64,000 nt of DNA. Source: Comamonadaceae bacterium ALPHA2B (GTDB taxonomy: Bacteria > Pseudomonadota > Gammaproteobacteria > Burkholderiales > Burkholderiaceae_C). Numbering within the stretch: the first letter of the stretch is position 1; every line of letters starts with the position of its first letter. Below are positions 17,985 through 26,994 of this stretch, piece by piece. The position numbers and the translations under genes are program-made. The stretch is taken from assembly GCA_005503065.1 (NCBI GenBank), contig SCOE01000010.1:62001-126000 (forward strand), written 5' to 3'. The notes under the pieces are model-generated. The model ran no database searches. It was not told the DNA's origin and worked only from the letters and a program-made list of their open reading frames with translations.

Positions 17985-20693
17985 ATGACCTCGCCCACCG
18001 TCGACCTCCCGCCGCGCCGCGCCGCCGTGCTGCCCGCCAAGCTCGCCCCGCCCGGCGCCGAGCCCGCGCAGGTGCCGCGCGACGCCATCGCCCGGCAGCT
18101 CGACGCCGCCGCGCATGCCCGCCTGGTGCTGGTGCGCGCGCCGGCCGGCTTCGGCAAGACCACGGCCATGCGGCAGATGCACGCGCGCTGCGCGCAGGCC
18201 GGCCGCGCCACCGCGTGGCTCACGCTCGATGCCGCCGACAACGATGTGCCGCGCTTTCTCCACTGCCTGGCCGCCGCGGTGCACGCCCTCGAAGCCGCAG
18301 GCCCGGCCGGCCCGGGGACTGGCGTTGACGCCATCGAGGCCCTCGCGCGCGAGGACCGGCCCTTCACCCTCTTCCTCGACGACTTCGAGATGCTCCAGAG
18401 CCCCGCCGTGCTGGGCCTGGTGCGCCAGCTGGTCGAACAGCTGCCGGCGCGCGCGCAGCTCGTCGTCGGCTCGCGCAGCCTGCCCGAACTGGGCCTGGGA
18501 CGCCTGCGCGCGCGTGGCCAGCTGGTCGAGATCGACGCGGGCCAGCTGCGTTTCTCCGACGCCGAGGCCGAGCGCTTCTTCCGCCTGCGCGGCATCGCCC
18601 TGCCACGCGAGCCGCTGGCGCAGCTCATGCGCAAGACCGAGGGCTGGATCGGCGCGCTGTGGCTGGTCGCGCTGGCCCTCGAGAGGCACGGGCCCGAGAG
18701 CGACTTCGTGCAGCGCTTCTCCGGCTCCGACCGCGCCGTCGCCGACTACCTCGCCGAGGACGTGCTGGAGCACCAGCCGCCCGAGGTGCGCGACTTCCTG
18801 CTGCGCACCAGCATCCTGCGCACGCTCGATGCGGCCGTGTGCCAGGCCCTCGTTCCGCGCACGGACTGCGCGCGGATGTTGCGGCACCTCGACGCGGAGC
18901 ACCTGTTCCTCACGCCGCTGGACGCCGACGGCCAGGGCTACCGCTACCACAGCCTCTTCGCCGACTTCCTGCGCGGCCAGCTGGCACGCGAGCAGCCTGA
19001 CGCGCTGGCGCGGCTGCATCTGGCCGCTTCCGGCTGGTATGAAGCCGCCGGCCGGCCCGTGCCCGCGATCGACCACGCCATCGAAGGCGGTGACCACCCG
19101 CACGCGCTGCAGTTGCTGGGGCGGCATGCGGAGTCGTTCCTGGAGGACGGCCGCATGCGGCTGCTGACGCGCTGGTTCGGCAGCCTGCCGGCGGACCGGC
19201 TCGCGACGCAGCCGCGGCTGCAGGTGGTCGCCGTGTGGGCCGAGTGCTTCACCCATGGGCCGTGGCGGGCGCTCCAGCGGCTGGAAGCCAGCGGCTGCAT
19301 CGGCAGCACCGACCCGGTCGTGCAGGCGCACGTCAACGCGCTGCAGCCACTGCTCGAAGCCATGATGGACCGCGCCGAAAGCGCCTGTGCCATCGGCCGC
19401 GAGAGCCTGGCGCGGCTGCCCAGCGAACGCGCCTTCGCCGACAGCGCGCTGGCCAACGCCATGGCGCACATCGTCTCGGTGATGGGCGAGCCGCACGAAG
19501 CGCACCGCCTGCTCGACGCGGCGCGCCGCACCCAGGCCGGCAGCATCTTCAACCGCATGTACACCGAGTCGCTCGAAGGCATGCTGGACCTGTCCGAAGG
19601 GCGGCTGCGCCACGCCGCGGCGCGCTTTCGCATGGCCGTGAGCGCCACGCCGCGCGCCGCCAGCTACCTGCCGACGCACGGCAACGCCTGGGCCGGCGTG
19701 CTGCACGCGGGCGTGGTCTACGAGCAGAACGACCTCGACGCTGCCGACCAACTGCTCAACGTCTACCTGCCGCTGGCGCGCGACGTGGGCCTGCCCGACC
19801 ACGTGATCGCCAGCCATTGCATGCGCAGCCGCATCGCCTGGCTGCGCGGCGACGTCGATGCCGCGTCGTTGCTATTGACCGAACTCGAGTACCTCGGCCA
19901 CGACCGCCAGCTGCCGCGGGTGGTGTGCAGCGCGCGGCTGGAGATGGCGCGCCTGCTGGTGCTGCAGGGCCACGGCCGGGCCGCGCAGGAAATGCTGGCG
20001 CGCGCCGACGACGGCGCGGTGTGGGCGCGCGTGCAGCGCCTGCGCCTGCCGGCCCACGAGGTGGACGATCTCGCGATCGGGCGCTGGCGCTGGGCCCTGC
20101 ATTTCGGCGACGCGGCCGCCACCATCGACGCGTTGAACGACGCCGCCCATGCTGCGGAGGCCGCGGCGCGCCGGCATCGCGCGCTGAAGCTGCGCACCCT
20201 CCTGGCCCTCGCGCAATGGCGTGCCGGCCGGCGGGCTCTGGCGGCCGACACCCTCGCCGAGGTGCTCCGAACGACGGCGCAGGAAGGATTCATGCGGCTG
20301 CTGCTGGACGAAGGGCCGCTGCTGGCGCCGCTGCTGCGCCTGCTGCAAGGCGAGCGCCGGCGGGTGGACGAGGCCGGCCCGCTGTTCGCTGACCATCTGG
20401 CGCAGTTGCTGGCGCAGATCGGCGAGGCGGCCGCGGACACCGATCCCGACGATGCGCCCTCGGCCGGCCCCGCCTCCACCGTCGCCGGCCTGCCGACCGA
20501 GGCGCTCACGCGCAAGGAGCTGCGCGTGCTGCAACTGCTGGCCGAGGGCTACTCCAACTCGGCCATGGCCGAGAAGCTCTTCGTGTCGGACAGCACGGTG
20601 CGCACCCACCTGCGCAACATCAACCTCAAGCTCGGCGCCCGCAGCCGCACCCAGGCCGTGGCGCTGGCGCGTCGGCTCGGGCTCATGCGTTGA
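17985..20693 (+). CDS. MalT-like large LuxR-family transcriptional activator (STAND ATPase)
   Basis: 902 residues. Seen: an N-terminal P-loop (APAGFGKTTAMRQM), Walker B-like LFLDDFEML, a long helical repeat region in the middle, and a C-terminal LuxR HTH (LTRKELRVLQLLAEG, then VRTHLRNINLKLGA). This is the MalT/signal-transduction-ATPase design, in which an inducer and ATP drive oligomerisation and activation. Start ATG 17985 places the P-loop at the usual distance; the frame stays open upstream but that part looks non-coding. It is divergent from the SDR gene and so is the likely regulator of the acyl-CoA cluster, perhaps sensing an acyl-CoA (inference). Confidence 0.9.
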   Translation: MTSPTVDLPPRRAAVLPAKLAPPGAEPAQVPRDAIARQLDAAAHARLVLVRAPAGFGKTTAMRQMHARCAQAGRATAWLTLDAADNDVPRFLHCLAAAVHALEAAGPAGPGTGVDAIEALAREDRPFTLFLDDFEMLQSPAVLGLVRQLVEQLPARAQLVVGSRSLPELGLGRLRARGQLVEIDAGQLRFSDAEAERFFRLRGIALPREPLAQLMRKTEGWIGALWLVALALERHGPESDFVQRFSGSDRAVADYLAEDVLEHQPPEVRDFLLRTSILRTLDAAVCQALVPRTDCARMLRHLDAEHLFLTPLDADGQGYRYHSLFADFLRGQLAREQPDALARLHLAASGWYEAAGRPVPAIDHAIEGGDHPHALQLLGRHAESFLEDGRMRLLTRWFGSLPADRLATQPRLQVVAVWAECFTHGPWRALQRLEASGCIGSTDPVVQAHVNALQPLLEAMMDRAESACAIGRESLARLPSERAFADSALANAMAHIVSVMGEPHEAHRLLDAARRTQAGSIFNRMYTESLEGMLDLSEGRLRHAAARFRMAVSATPRAASYLPTHGNAWAGVLHAGVVYEQNDLDAADQLLNVYLPLARDVGLPDHVIASHCMRSRIAWLRGDVDAASLLLTELEYLGHDRQLPRVVCSARLEMARLLVLQGHGRAAQEMLARADDGAVWARVQRLRLPAHEVDDLAIGRWRWALHFGDAAATIDALNDAAHAAEAAARRHRALKLRTLLALAQWRAGRRALAADTLAEVLRTTAQEGFMRLLLDEGPLLAPLLRLLQGERRRVDEAGPLFADHLAQLLAQIGEAAADTDPDDAPSAGPASTVAGLPTEALTRKELRVLQLLAEGYSNSAMAEKLFVSDSTVRTHLRNINLKLGARSRTQAVALARRLGLMR

Positions 20694-20799
20694 GGAGCGG
20701 CGGTCGTGCGGCGGAAGAAGGCCCATCGTTCCAGCGCGCGATGCGCGACGAAGGGTTTTGTCACAGCGTCCGGACGGCGCCCCGGCCTATAGTGCAGCG

Positions 20800-21000
20800 A
20801 TGACCTTCCTTCATTCGAACGCTTGGCGGCGCCTGGCGGCGCTGGCCGCCAGTGCGGCCGTCCTGTTGATCACCGGCTGCGCCAGCGGCGGGGCCGCGCC
20901 CGATGGCGCTGCGGCCGGCGCCAGCCGCGGCAGCGTCGAGGTGTTCGGCGTCATCGACGCCGGCGTGAGCCACGTCACCAACAAGTCCGACCGGCACTGA
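20800..21000 (+). CDS. Small lipoprotein
   Basis: 66 residues. Seen: a signal peptide with hydrophobic core LAALAASAAVLLITG and lipobox ITGC, followed by a short Gly/Ala linker and SVEVFGVIDAGVSHVTNKS. The last part resembles the first strand of Burkholderiales porins (VTLYGVIDAG), which is odd in such a short protein. It follows the MalT-like gene by 106 bp. Function unknown; probably outer-membrane anchored. Confidence 0.65.
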   Translation: MTFLHSNAWRRLAALAASAAVLLITGCASGGAAPDGAAAGASRGSVEVFGVIDAGVSHVTNKSDRH

Positions 21001-21012
21001 AGCGCGCCGCGC

Positions 21013-21903
21013 TCAGCGCCGCAGCAGCGCCTGGCGCAGCATGCGCGCGGCGCGGTCGCGAATGCGGCCCGGCATGTTGCGATGCGCGCGCCGCGGCTGC
21101 ACCTTGGCCGTGGCGCAGGCCCACAGGAAGTCGTGCAGGATCGGCGTGTCGTTGATCGTCTCGGTGCTGCCGTACTTGTGGAATTCCGGGTGCCACTGCG
21201 TGGCCGCGATGTAGCCGCGCCCGCCGCGGTCGGGCTGTCGGCGGATCGCTTCGGGCACGCGGTCGGGCAGGCTCCAGGCCTCGACCTCGAAGCCCGGTGC
21301 CAGCCCCTTGATGCCCTGATGGTGGATGCTGTTGACGCGCGCGGTCTGCACGTCGGGATACAGCCTGGCCAGGCGCGTGCCCGGCACGATCTCGATGGCG
21401 TGGAAATTCTGGTCGTAGGTCACCGGGTCACGGTGGCGCAGCGTCTCGGGGTGGCCGTGCTGCTCCTCGATGTCCTGGTAGAGCGTGCCGCCGAAGGCCA
21501 CGTTGATGAGCTGCAGGCCGCGGCACACGCCGAAGATGGGCTTGCCGGCCTGCTCGAAGGCCTCGACCAGGGCCAGGTCGTACAGGTCGCGGATGCGGTC
21601 GCCGATCCAGGCGTCCTTGAGCGGTTCCTCGCCATAGCTGCCGGGCCAGACGTCGGCGCCGCCGTGCATGACCACGCCGTCGAGCCACTCGGCGTAGTGG
21701 CCCAGCGTGGTGTCGCCGCGCGCCGTGTCGCCGGTGGGGCAGGGCACCATGACCACCATCGCGCCGGCCGACATCAGCCAGTGCGCGATCGACTGCTCGA
21801 CGTACTGCAGCGTCTTGTTGGTGAAGAGCGAGCGCGCCGGATCAGCGTGGGAGAAGCAGGCCGAGAGGCCGATCTTGAGGCGTGCTGCGACGGGCTGCGA
21901 CAT
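21013..21903 (-). CDS. Gamma-glutamyl-gamma-aminobutyrate hydrolase-like class I amidotransferase
   Basis: Peptidase C26 family, 296 residues. Seen: N-terminal RLKIGLSACFSHADP, HGGADVWPGSYGEEP, the nucleophile Cys in GVCRGLQLINVAFGG, and the His-x-Glu of the triad in ATQWHPEFH. This fits PuuD-type hydrolases that release GABA or glutamate from a gamma-glutamyl compound. ATG 21903 is chosen because the conserved domain starts seven residues later; ATG 21930 would add nine residues. It stands alone and converges with the small lipoprotein gene. Confidence 0.88.
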   Translation of the reverse strand: MSQPVAARLKIGLSACFSHADPARSLFTNKTLQYVEQSIAHWLMSAGAMVVMVPCPTGDTARGDTTLGHYAEWLDGVVMHGGADVWPGSYGEEPLKDAWIGDRIRDLYDLALVEAFEQAGKPIFGVCRGLQLINVAFGGTLYQDIEEQHGHPETLRHRDPVTYDQNFHAIEIVPGTRLARLYPDVQTARVNSIHHQGIKGLAPGFEVEAWSLPDRVPEAIRRQPDRGGRGYIAATQWHPEFHKYGSTETINDTPILHDFLWACATAKVQPRRAHRNMPGRIRDRAARMLRQALLRR

Positions 21904-22031
21904 GGGGATGAGGTCTGGCGCGGAATGCAAAGTTCATTCTGCGCCGCACGGCCGGGGCAGCCTGTCGGCCAAGCCCCCGACGTGTGGAATGCGCCACAGC
22001 CGATTCGGCGGACCCCAGGCGGCGGGCCGGT

Positions 22032-22304
22032 TTCGGCAAGGACCGTGCCAAGCGGTTACAATCCCGGGTCTTTCGTTCGCACGCCGCCCGAGCCACGCCG
22101 GGTCCGGCGCACGCACCGCCGATGCTTCGGTGCGTCCACCGCCCCCCCCCTCTCTGCGTGCGGCGAAGGCTGCCCCGGGGCGCAGCATCGCGGTTCGCGC
22201 CGCGCCACCGGGCACCGATCGTTCACCGGGTGAGCCACAGAAGCGGGCCGCCCCGGCGGCCGGCCACCGTGAGGCCAGGCGCCATCCGTTTTTGAAGGAT
22301 ACAC
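22032..22304 (+). promoter_or_regulatory. Candidate promoter and long 5' leader of infA
   Basis: TACAAT at 22057-22062 is a good -10 hexamer; a weak TTCGGC or TCGGCA lies 18-19 bp upstream. Transcription from it would give a leader of about 235 nt, GC-rich with several dyads and a C-tract, ending in GAAGGATACAC before the ATG. Much of the 401-bp gap between the amidotransferase-like gene and infA is this leader; nothing else is seen. Confidence 0.5.
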
Positions 22305-22556
22305 ATGGCCAAGGAAGAACTCATCGAGATGCAGGGCGCCGTCACCGAAGTGCTGCCCGACTCCCGCTACCGCGTGACGCTGGAGAACGGCCACGAGGTC
22401 ATCGCCTACAGCGGCGGCAAGGTGCGCAAGAACCACATCCGCATCATTCTGGGCGACAAGGTCTCGCTCGAGATGTCGCCCTACGACCTGACCAAGGGCC
22501 GCATCACCTTCCGCCACCTCGAGCGCCGCGGCCCGCCGCCGACCGGCTCGCGCTGA
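22305..22556 (+). CDS. infA: Translation initiation factor IF-1 (long variant)
   Basis: Binds the 30S A site during initiation. Seen in 83 residues: an S1-like OB fold ([49 protein letters not shown]), co-linear with IF-1. Family length is 72, so the C-terminal RGPPPTGSR region is an extension. Betaproteobacteria commonly have a second IF-1 gene outside the ribosomal-protein operon; this stand-alone copy is probably that one. Ribosome binding site GAAGGA lies 5 bases from ATG. A long leader precedes it and a strong terminator follows, so it is monocistronic. Confidence 0.93.
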   Translation: MAKEELIEMQGAVTEVLPDSRYRVTLENGHEVIAYSGGKVRKNHIRIILGDKVSLEMSPYDLTKGRITFRHLERRGPPPTGSR

Positions 22557-22572
22557 GCGCACGACACCACGC

Positions 22573-22600
22573 AAAAGGGCCTCCTCGGAGGCCCTTTTCC
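22573..22600 (+). terminator. Rho-independent terminator of infA
   Basis: Arms AAAAGGGCCTC and GAGGCCCTTTT around CTCG, followed by CC. The A/T-rich stem ends make it usable in both directions, so it also serves the convergent monooxygenase gene. Confidence 0.9.
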
Positions 22601-22618
22601 TTGGCTGCGCGGTCCGGC

Positions 22619-23911
22619 TCAGGCCGCCTGCAACCGCTGCGCCGCCCTGTGTGCGGAACGCCCGGCCGCATGCGTGGCGATCGCGTCGCCCAGGAAGGCG
22701 GCGTCGCGCGCGATGCCCGAGAAGCGCCCCGAACCCCAGGTGTGCAGCCAGGGCAGGCCGAGGAAGTACAGCCCCGGTTCGCGCGTCACGCCGCGCAGGT
22801 GCACCGGATGGCCGCGGCCGTTGAAGACCGGCGCATCCACCCAGGCGAAGTCCGGCGCGAAGCCGATGCACCACACCACGCTGGTGATGCCCGCCGCCGC
22901 GAGGTCGAGCCGGGTGCGTTCCTCGCCCGGCGTCCACACGGGCTCGTACATAGAGGGCGGCGGCGCCTCGATGCCCTTCGCGGCGATGTGCTTGTCGATC
23001 GAGGCGTTGATGCCGTTGTAGATGCGGTCGGCATGGTCCAGGTTGTCGCGCAGGTTGGGCAGGAACTGCAGCGCGCCGTCGTCGAAGCCCTCGAGCTGGC
23101 CGTACAGCTGCATGCCCTCGCGCGCGAAGCGGCGCAGGTCGATGTCGCGCCCGCCGTCGCGGCCGGTGACATAGTGGTTGGTGTTGTCGCGCACGCCCTC
23201 GCGCAGCGGGTGCTGCGTGACCGGCATGTCGTAGTAGCCCATGTCGGCCAGCCAGTCGACCACCTCCTTGCCGCGGTAGAAGCGCGCGCAGCGCGGGGCG
23301 TTGCCGGTGGCCAGCACGACCTGCCGGCCCGCCAGGTGCAGGTCCTCGGCGATCTGCGCGCCCGACTGGCCGCAGCCCACCACCAGCACCGCGCCCTCGG
23401 GCAGCTGCGCGGGGTTGCGGTACTGCGCCGAGTGGTACTGCACGACCGAGGCGGGCAGCTTCTCGGCCATGCGCGGCACCACGGGCTTGTGGTAGCCGCC
23501 CGAGGCCACCACCACCTGGTCGGCGGTGTAGAGGCCCTCGCTGGTCTGCACCTGCCAGCGCTCGTGCTCGCCGGCGCGCGACACCTTCTCCACCGACACG
23601 CCCTCGATCGCGGGTGCCTTCACCTGCGCGACGAAGCCGGCGAGCCAGTCGTTGATCTGGTCCTTGACCATGAAGCCGTGCGGATCGTCGCCCCGGTACG
23701 GCCAGCCGGGCAGATGGCACTGCCAGTTCGGCGTGACGAGGCAGAAGGTGTCCCAGCGCTGCGTGCGCCAGCTGTGCACGAGGCTGCGCTTCTCGATGAC
23801 GAGGTGGTCGATGCCGCGCTGCTGGAGTTCATGGCTGAGCGACAGGCCGGCCTGGCCGCCGCCGACGATGACGACGCTGTAGTGGCTGCGTCCGCCGTAG
23901 GGATGGGACAT
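22619..23911 (-). CDS. MSMEG_0569-family flavin-dependent monooxygenase (Nit1C cluster)
   Basis: Flavoprotein oxidoreductase of 430 residues. Seen: FAD motif VVIVGGGQAGLSLS near residue 13, WRTQRWDTFCLVTPNW, the NADPH motif VLVVGCGQSGAQIAED, and the C-terminal FLGLPWLHTWGSGRF. This is the YUC/FMO-like class found as the last gene of Nit1C clusters. It is the 3'-most gene of eight same-strand genes and ends just before the infA terminator. It may oxidise the amine or nitrile-derived product made by the rest of the cluster (inference); the substrate is not known. Confidence 0.9.
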   Translation of the reverse strand: MSHPYGGRSHYSVVIVGGGQAGLSLSHELQQRGIDHLVIEKRSLVHSWRTQRWDTFCLVTPNWQCHLPGWPYRGDDPHGFMVKDQINDWLAGFVAQVKAPAIEGVSVEKVSRAGEHERWQVQTSEGLYTADQVVVASGGYHKPVVPRMAEKLPASVVQYHSAQYRNPAQLPEGAVLVVGCGQSGAQIAEDLHLAGRQVVLATGNAPRCARFYRGKEVVDWLADMGYYDMPVTQHPLREGVRDNTNHYVTGRDGGRDIDLRRFAREGMQLYGQLEGFDDGALQFLPNLRDNLDHADRIYNGINASIDKHIAAKGIEAPPPSMYEPVWTPGEERTRLDLAAAGITSVVWCIGFAPDFAWVDAPVFNGRGHPVHLRGVTREPGLYFLGLPWLHTWGSGRFSGIARDAAFLGDAIATHAAGRSAHRAAQRLQAA

Positions 23912-23940
23912 GGGAGTTCCTTGGAAGGGTTCGGTCGTTG

Positions 23941-24225
23941 TCAGTCGAAGGCCAGCACCGCGACCTCGGCGTCCGGCTGGTGGGCGAAGCGCCCGGCGAT
24001 CTCCTCGATCTGCGCGAGCTGGTCCATGGCCTGCGAGCAGGCGAAGCCGTACTTGGCACGCACCCGCTCCGACGCGATGCCCAGCGCCTCACGCGTGCGC
24101 GCCAGGAAATCGGGCAGCGGGTAACGCACGCCCGGCTGCAGGAAGTCCTGAACCACCAGCGAGGGCGAGTAGCAGCGCGTCTCGCTGGCGTCGGGCCAGC
24201 GGACGTGGAAATGCATGACGGGCAT
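23941..24225 (-). CDS. MSMEG_0570-family small protein (Nit1C cluster)
   Basis: 94-residue soluble protein with MHFHVRWPDASETRCYSPSL and PLPDFLARTREALGIASERV, a pattern recognised in the MSMEG_0570 nitrogen-starvation family. No catalytic motif is visible. It lies 12 bp after the glycosyltransferase gene and 29 bp before the monooxygenase gene. The role is unknown; small size and fixed position suggest a subunit or chaperone for a neighbour (inference). Confidence 0.85.
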   Translation of the reverse strand: MPVMHFHVRWPDASETRCYSPSLVVQDFLQPGVRYPLPDFLARTREALGIASERVRAKYGFACSQAMDQLAQIEEIAGRFAHQPDAEVAVLAFD

Positions 24226-24237
24226 CGAAAGGTCCTT

Positions 24238-25437
24238 TCAGGCGGCCTGCGCCAGGGCAGGCGCCGCGTGCGCCAGGCCGGCGCGGTAGAGCTGCACATG
24301 CCGCGCCGCGCTGGCAGGCCAGCTGAAGCGACGGGCGAGGCGCGCGGCGCTGGCCGCCGTGCGCTGCGCGTCACCCGTGTTGAGTGCCCGCACGAGCGCG
24401 TCGGCGATCGACGGTGCCGACAGGGGGTCGGCCCACGACACGTCCGCGTCGGTGAGGTGGTCGGTGAAGGGCGCGATGCGCGACGCGACCACCGGCACGC
24501 CGCTGGCCAGCGCCTCGAGCACGACGAGGCCGAAGCCCTCGCGCGTGGAGGGCATCGCCACCACGTCGGCCAGGCGGTACAGCCGCGGCATGTCGGCATC
24601 GGCGATGGCGCCGAGCAGCTGCACCGGCTGCCCCGGGCCCACGCGCCAGCCCAGCGCGGCCAGCGTTTCGTCGAAGCGGCGTGCGTAGGCGGCATGGTCC
24701 AGCAGGCTCGCGCCGCCGGCGATGAGCAGACGCGCCCCGGGCCGTGCCGCGTGCAATCGCGTGAAGGCCTGCAGCAGGCGCACCGTGTTCTTGCGCTCCT
24801 CGACGCCGCCCATCGCCAGCACGATGGGGCCGCCGGCTTCGATGCCGAGCCGCTGCACCAGCGCCACGTCCTCGGGCTGCGCGACCGGCGAGAAGCGCGC
24901 CATGTCGATGCCGTTGTCGACCTGCATCGCCTCGACACCGTGCGCTTCGGCCAGGTGCTCGCGCCACAGCCGGCTCACGGCGAAGACCTGCGTCGCGGCC
25001 TCGAAGGCGCGCTGCTGCCACTGCATGAGTTGCGGCTCGTCGAAGTGGTCGAGGTGATGCACCGTGCGCACGAAACCGCCGATGCGCCCGCCGGCCTGCA
25101 GGTCGGCCAGCGCATTGCCCCCGATCGAATCGTGCGTGTGCCAGACGTCGAAGTGCTCGCCGCGCGCGAGCAGGCCCCCGAGGTGCCGCGTGAAGGCGTC
25201 GATGCGGCTGCGCACCATGGCGACCATGTCGCGCGGCGTGCCGGCCACGGGCACCAGCGACACGCGGCACGCCGGCTCGCGGAACAGGCGCTGGCCCGGC
25301 GCCGCCGGCGCGAACACGGTGACCGCGTGGCCGGCCGCGTGCAGCGCATTCGCCAGCTCCAGCGTGTGCACCACGCCGCCGCGCGGGTTGACCGAATGCG
25401 TGAGCAGCGCGATGCGCAGAGATGCGTCTTCAGGCAT
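24238..25437 (-). CDS. MSMEG_0565-family GT4 glycosyltransferase (Nit1C cluster)
   Basis: 399 residues with a GT-B fold. Seen: N-terminal IALLTHSVNPRGGVVHTLEL, the domain linker WHTHDSIGG, the donor-binding PSTREGFGLVVLEALASGVP with the conserved E-x7-E, and ASRIAPFTDHL. ATG 25437 fixes the family N-terminus and overlaps the stop of the AIR-synthase-like gene by 8 bp, indicating coupled translation. It implies that the cluster product, or a carrier of it, is glycosylated (inference). Confidence 0.9.
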   Translation of the reverse strand: MPEDASLRIALLTHSVNPRGGVVHTLELANALHAAGHAVTVFAPAAPGQRLFREPACRVSLVPVAGTPRDMVAMVRSRIDAFTRHLGGLLARGEHFDVWHTHDSIGGNALADLQAGGRIGGFVRTVHHLDHFDEPQLMQWQQRAFEAATQVFAVSRLWREHLAEAHGVEAMQVDNGIDMARFSPVAQPEDVALVQRLGIEAGGPIVLAMGGVEERKNTVRLLQAFTRLHAARPGARLLIAGGASLLDHAAYARRFDETLAALGWRVGPGQPVQLLGAIADADMPRLYRLADVVAMPSTREGFGLVVLEALASGVPVVASRIAPFTDHLTDADVSWADPLSAPSIADALVRALNTGDAQRTAASAARLARRFSWPASAARHVQLYRAGLAHAAPALAQAA

Positions 25438-26437
25438 GGACTGGCTCCCGGGCGGGCAGCGACGACGGCGGCTGGATGAAGGGCGCCGCGTCCAGGTCCC
25501 ACAGCAGCGCATCCTCGCCGCCGGCGCGCACCTGCACGCGGCGCGAGGCGTCGACCTCGCCGACCACCGCGCAGGCGATGTCGCGCGCCGCGAAGCGCGC
25601 CAGCACCGTCGCCGCATGGGCCGGCGGCACGCTCAGCACGAAGCCGTAGCTCGGGAAGGACGCCAGCCAGCGCATCAGCGGCACGCCGGGCGGCCTCGGC
25701 AGCGCGTCGATGTGGATGCGCGCCCCCACGCCGGAGCATTCCAGCAGCATCAGTGCTGTGCCCACGGCACCGGCCATGCTGATGTCCTTGGCGGCGGCGC
25801 ACAGGCCCTCCTCGGCCAGCGCGGGCAGCAGCTCCAGGTCGGCGCGCAGGCGCGCCGCCGGCGCCTTCGTCGAGGCGTTCCAGTACGGGAAGGGCTCCTC
25901 GTAGCCGCCGCGCAGGTCCACCGCCATCAGCAGCAGGTCGCCCGGCCGTGCATCGAAGCTGGTCAGCAGGCGCCGCGCGTGGCCGAGGATGGCCACGGCC
26001 AGCTGCGGCCGCTCGCTGCGGTTGTTGCTGTGGCCGCCGACCACCGGCACGCCGTAACGCGCCGCCGCCTCGGCCAGGCCGCGCAGCACCTCGTCGCCGG
26101 GACTGCTGCCGGTGCTCCACAGCGCGTCGACCACGGCCGTGGGCCGGCCGCCCATGGCGTAGATGTCGCTCACGTTGACCATCACGCCGCAGTAGCCGGC
26201 GAACCAGGGCATGCGGACGATGAAGTCCTCGACCAGCCCCTCGATGGCGAAGAGCAGGTAGCCGCCATGCCCGTCGGGGATGGCCGCGCAGTCGTCGCCC
26301 ACCGGCACCGCCTGGGCCAGGGCCGCCGCGCCGCCGGGCAGTGCGCGGCCGAGCGTGGCCATCACCTCGCTGATGTCGCGCTTGTGCGCGAAGCCGCGTG
26401 TGGCGCGCAGGGCCTCGGCGATCTCCTGCGCGGTCAT
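25430..26437 (-). CDS. sll0787-family AIR-synthase-like protein (Nit1C cluster)
   Basis: 335 residues resembling the PurM/HypE/ThiL ATP-dependent fold. Seen: VGDDCAAIPDGHGGYLLFA, VNVSDIYAMGGRPTAVVDAL, VVGGHSNN, and AAKDISMAGAVGTALMLLE of the second half. Such enzymes activate an amide or carbonyl with ATP. The start ATG 26437 overlaps the GNAT stop codon (ATGA). In mycobacteria the GNAT and this domain are fused (MSMEG_0567); here they are two coupled genes. Confidence 0.88.
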   Translation of the reverse strand: MTAQEIAEALRATRGFAHKRDISEVMATLGRALPGGAAALAQAVPVGDDCAAIPDGHGGYLLFAIEGLVEDFIVRMPWFAGYCGVMVNVSDIYAMGGRPTAVVDALWSTGSSPGDEVLRGLAEAAARYGVPVVGGHSNNRSERPQLAVAILGHARRLLTSFDARPGDLLLMAVDLRGGYEEPFPYWNASTKAPAARLRADLELLPALAEEGLCAAAKDISMAGAVGTALMLLECSGVGARIHIDALPRPPGVPLMRWLASFPSYGFVLSVPPAHAATVLARFAARDIACAVVGEVDASRRVQVRAGGEDALLWDLDAAPFIQPPSSLPAREPVHA

Positions 26438-26994
26438 GGCGCCACCCTCGCGCGCGTGACGTAGCCGCTCACCGGGTCGTGGCACGGCGGGTAGACGTCC
26501 AGGTCGGCCTGCATCCGCGCATGCGGCCGGCCGTGGAGGGCCGTCTCCCCGAGCACGCGCCAGCCCAGCTTGGCGAAGAGCGGCACGTTCTGCCGCTGCA
26601 CCTGGGCCAGGAAGGTGGTGCAGCCCAGCGCGTGGGCGCGCGAGACGGCCAGGCGGATCAGCGTCGCGCCCAGGTGCCCCTGGCTGCGGAAGGCCGGGTG
26701 CACCGCCAGGCGCGAGCCCCACCACTCGCTTGCTGCCTCGCCGCGGTGGATGCGCACCGTGCCCACCACCTGCTCGGGCATGCCGGCGGTGCAGGACATG
26801 GCCACCAGCAACTGCGCGTCGTCGTCGATCGCGTCGCGGTCGTCGCGCGCGAAGATGCCCTGCTCGATGCAGAACACCGCGCGGCGCAGGGCCATGGCCT
26901 CGTCGCGTTCCCAGGGCTGCTGGGCCTCGCGCACCAGGTACTCGACCGGGGTGTAGACGAGCGCCAGTTCGCTCAGGTCGTCGGCGTGCAGCAT
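26434..26994 (-). CDS. MSMEG_0567/sll0786-family GNAT acetyltransferase (Nit1C cluster)
   Basis: 186-residue N-acetyltransferase. Seen: the N-terminal recognition part VYTPVEYLVREAQQPWERDEA, acetyl-CoA motif A region LAVHPAFRSQGHLGATLI with the R/Q-x-x-G-x-G/A loop slightly altered (RSQGHL), and QVQRQNVPLFAKLGW. It lies 9 bp downstream of the radical SAM gene and is translationally coupled to the AIR-synthase-like gene. It may protect an amine intermediate (inference). Confidence 0.88.
   Translation of the reverse strand: MLHADDLSELALVYTPVEYLVREAQQPWERDEAMALRRAVFCIEQGIFARDDRDAIDDDAQLLVAMSCTAGMPEQVVGTVRIHRGEAASEWWGSRLAVHPAFRSQGHLGATLIRLAVSRAHALGCTTFLAQVQRQNVPLFAKLGWRVLGETALHGRPHARMQADLDVYPPCHDPVSGYVTRARVAP

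Noticed and set aside
18000-19817. Minus-strand open frame joined to the SDR gene
   Set aside because: Upstream part is antisense to the MalT-like gene; the SDR starts at 17822 with its nucleotide-binding motif.
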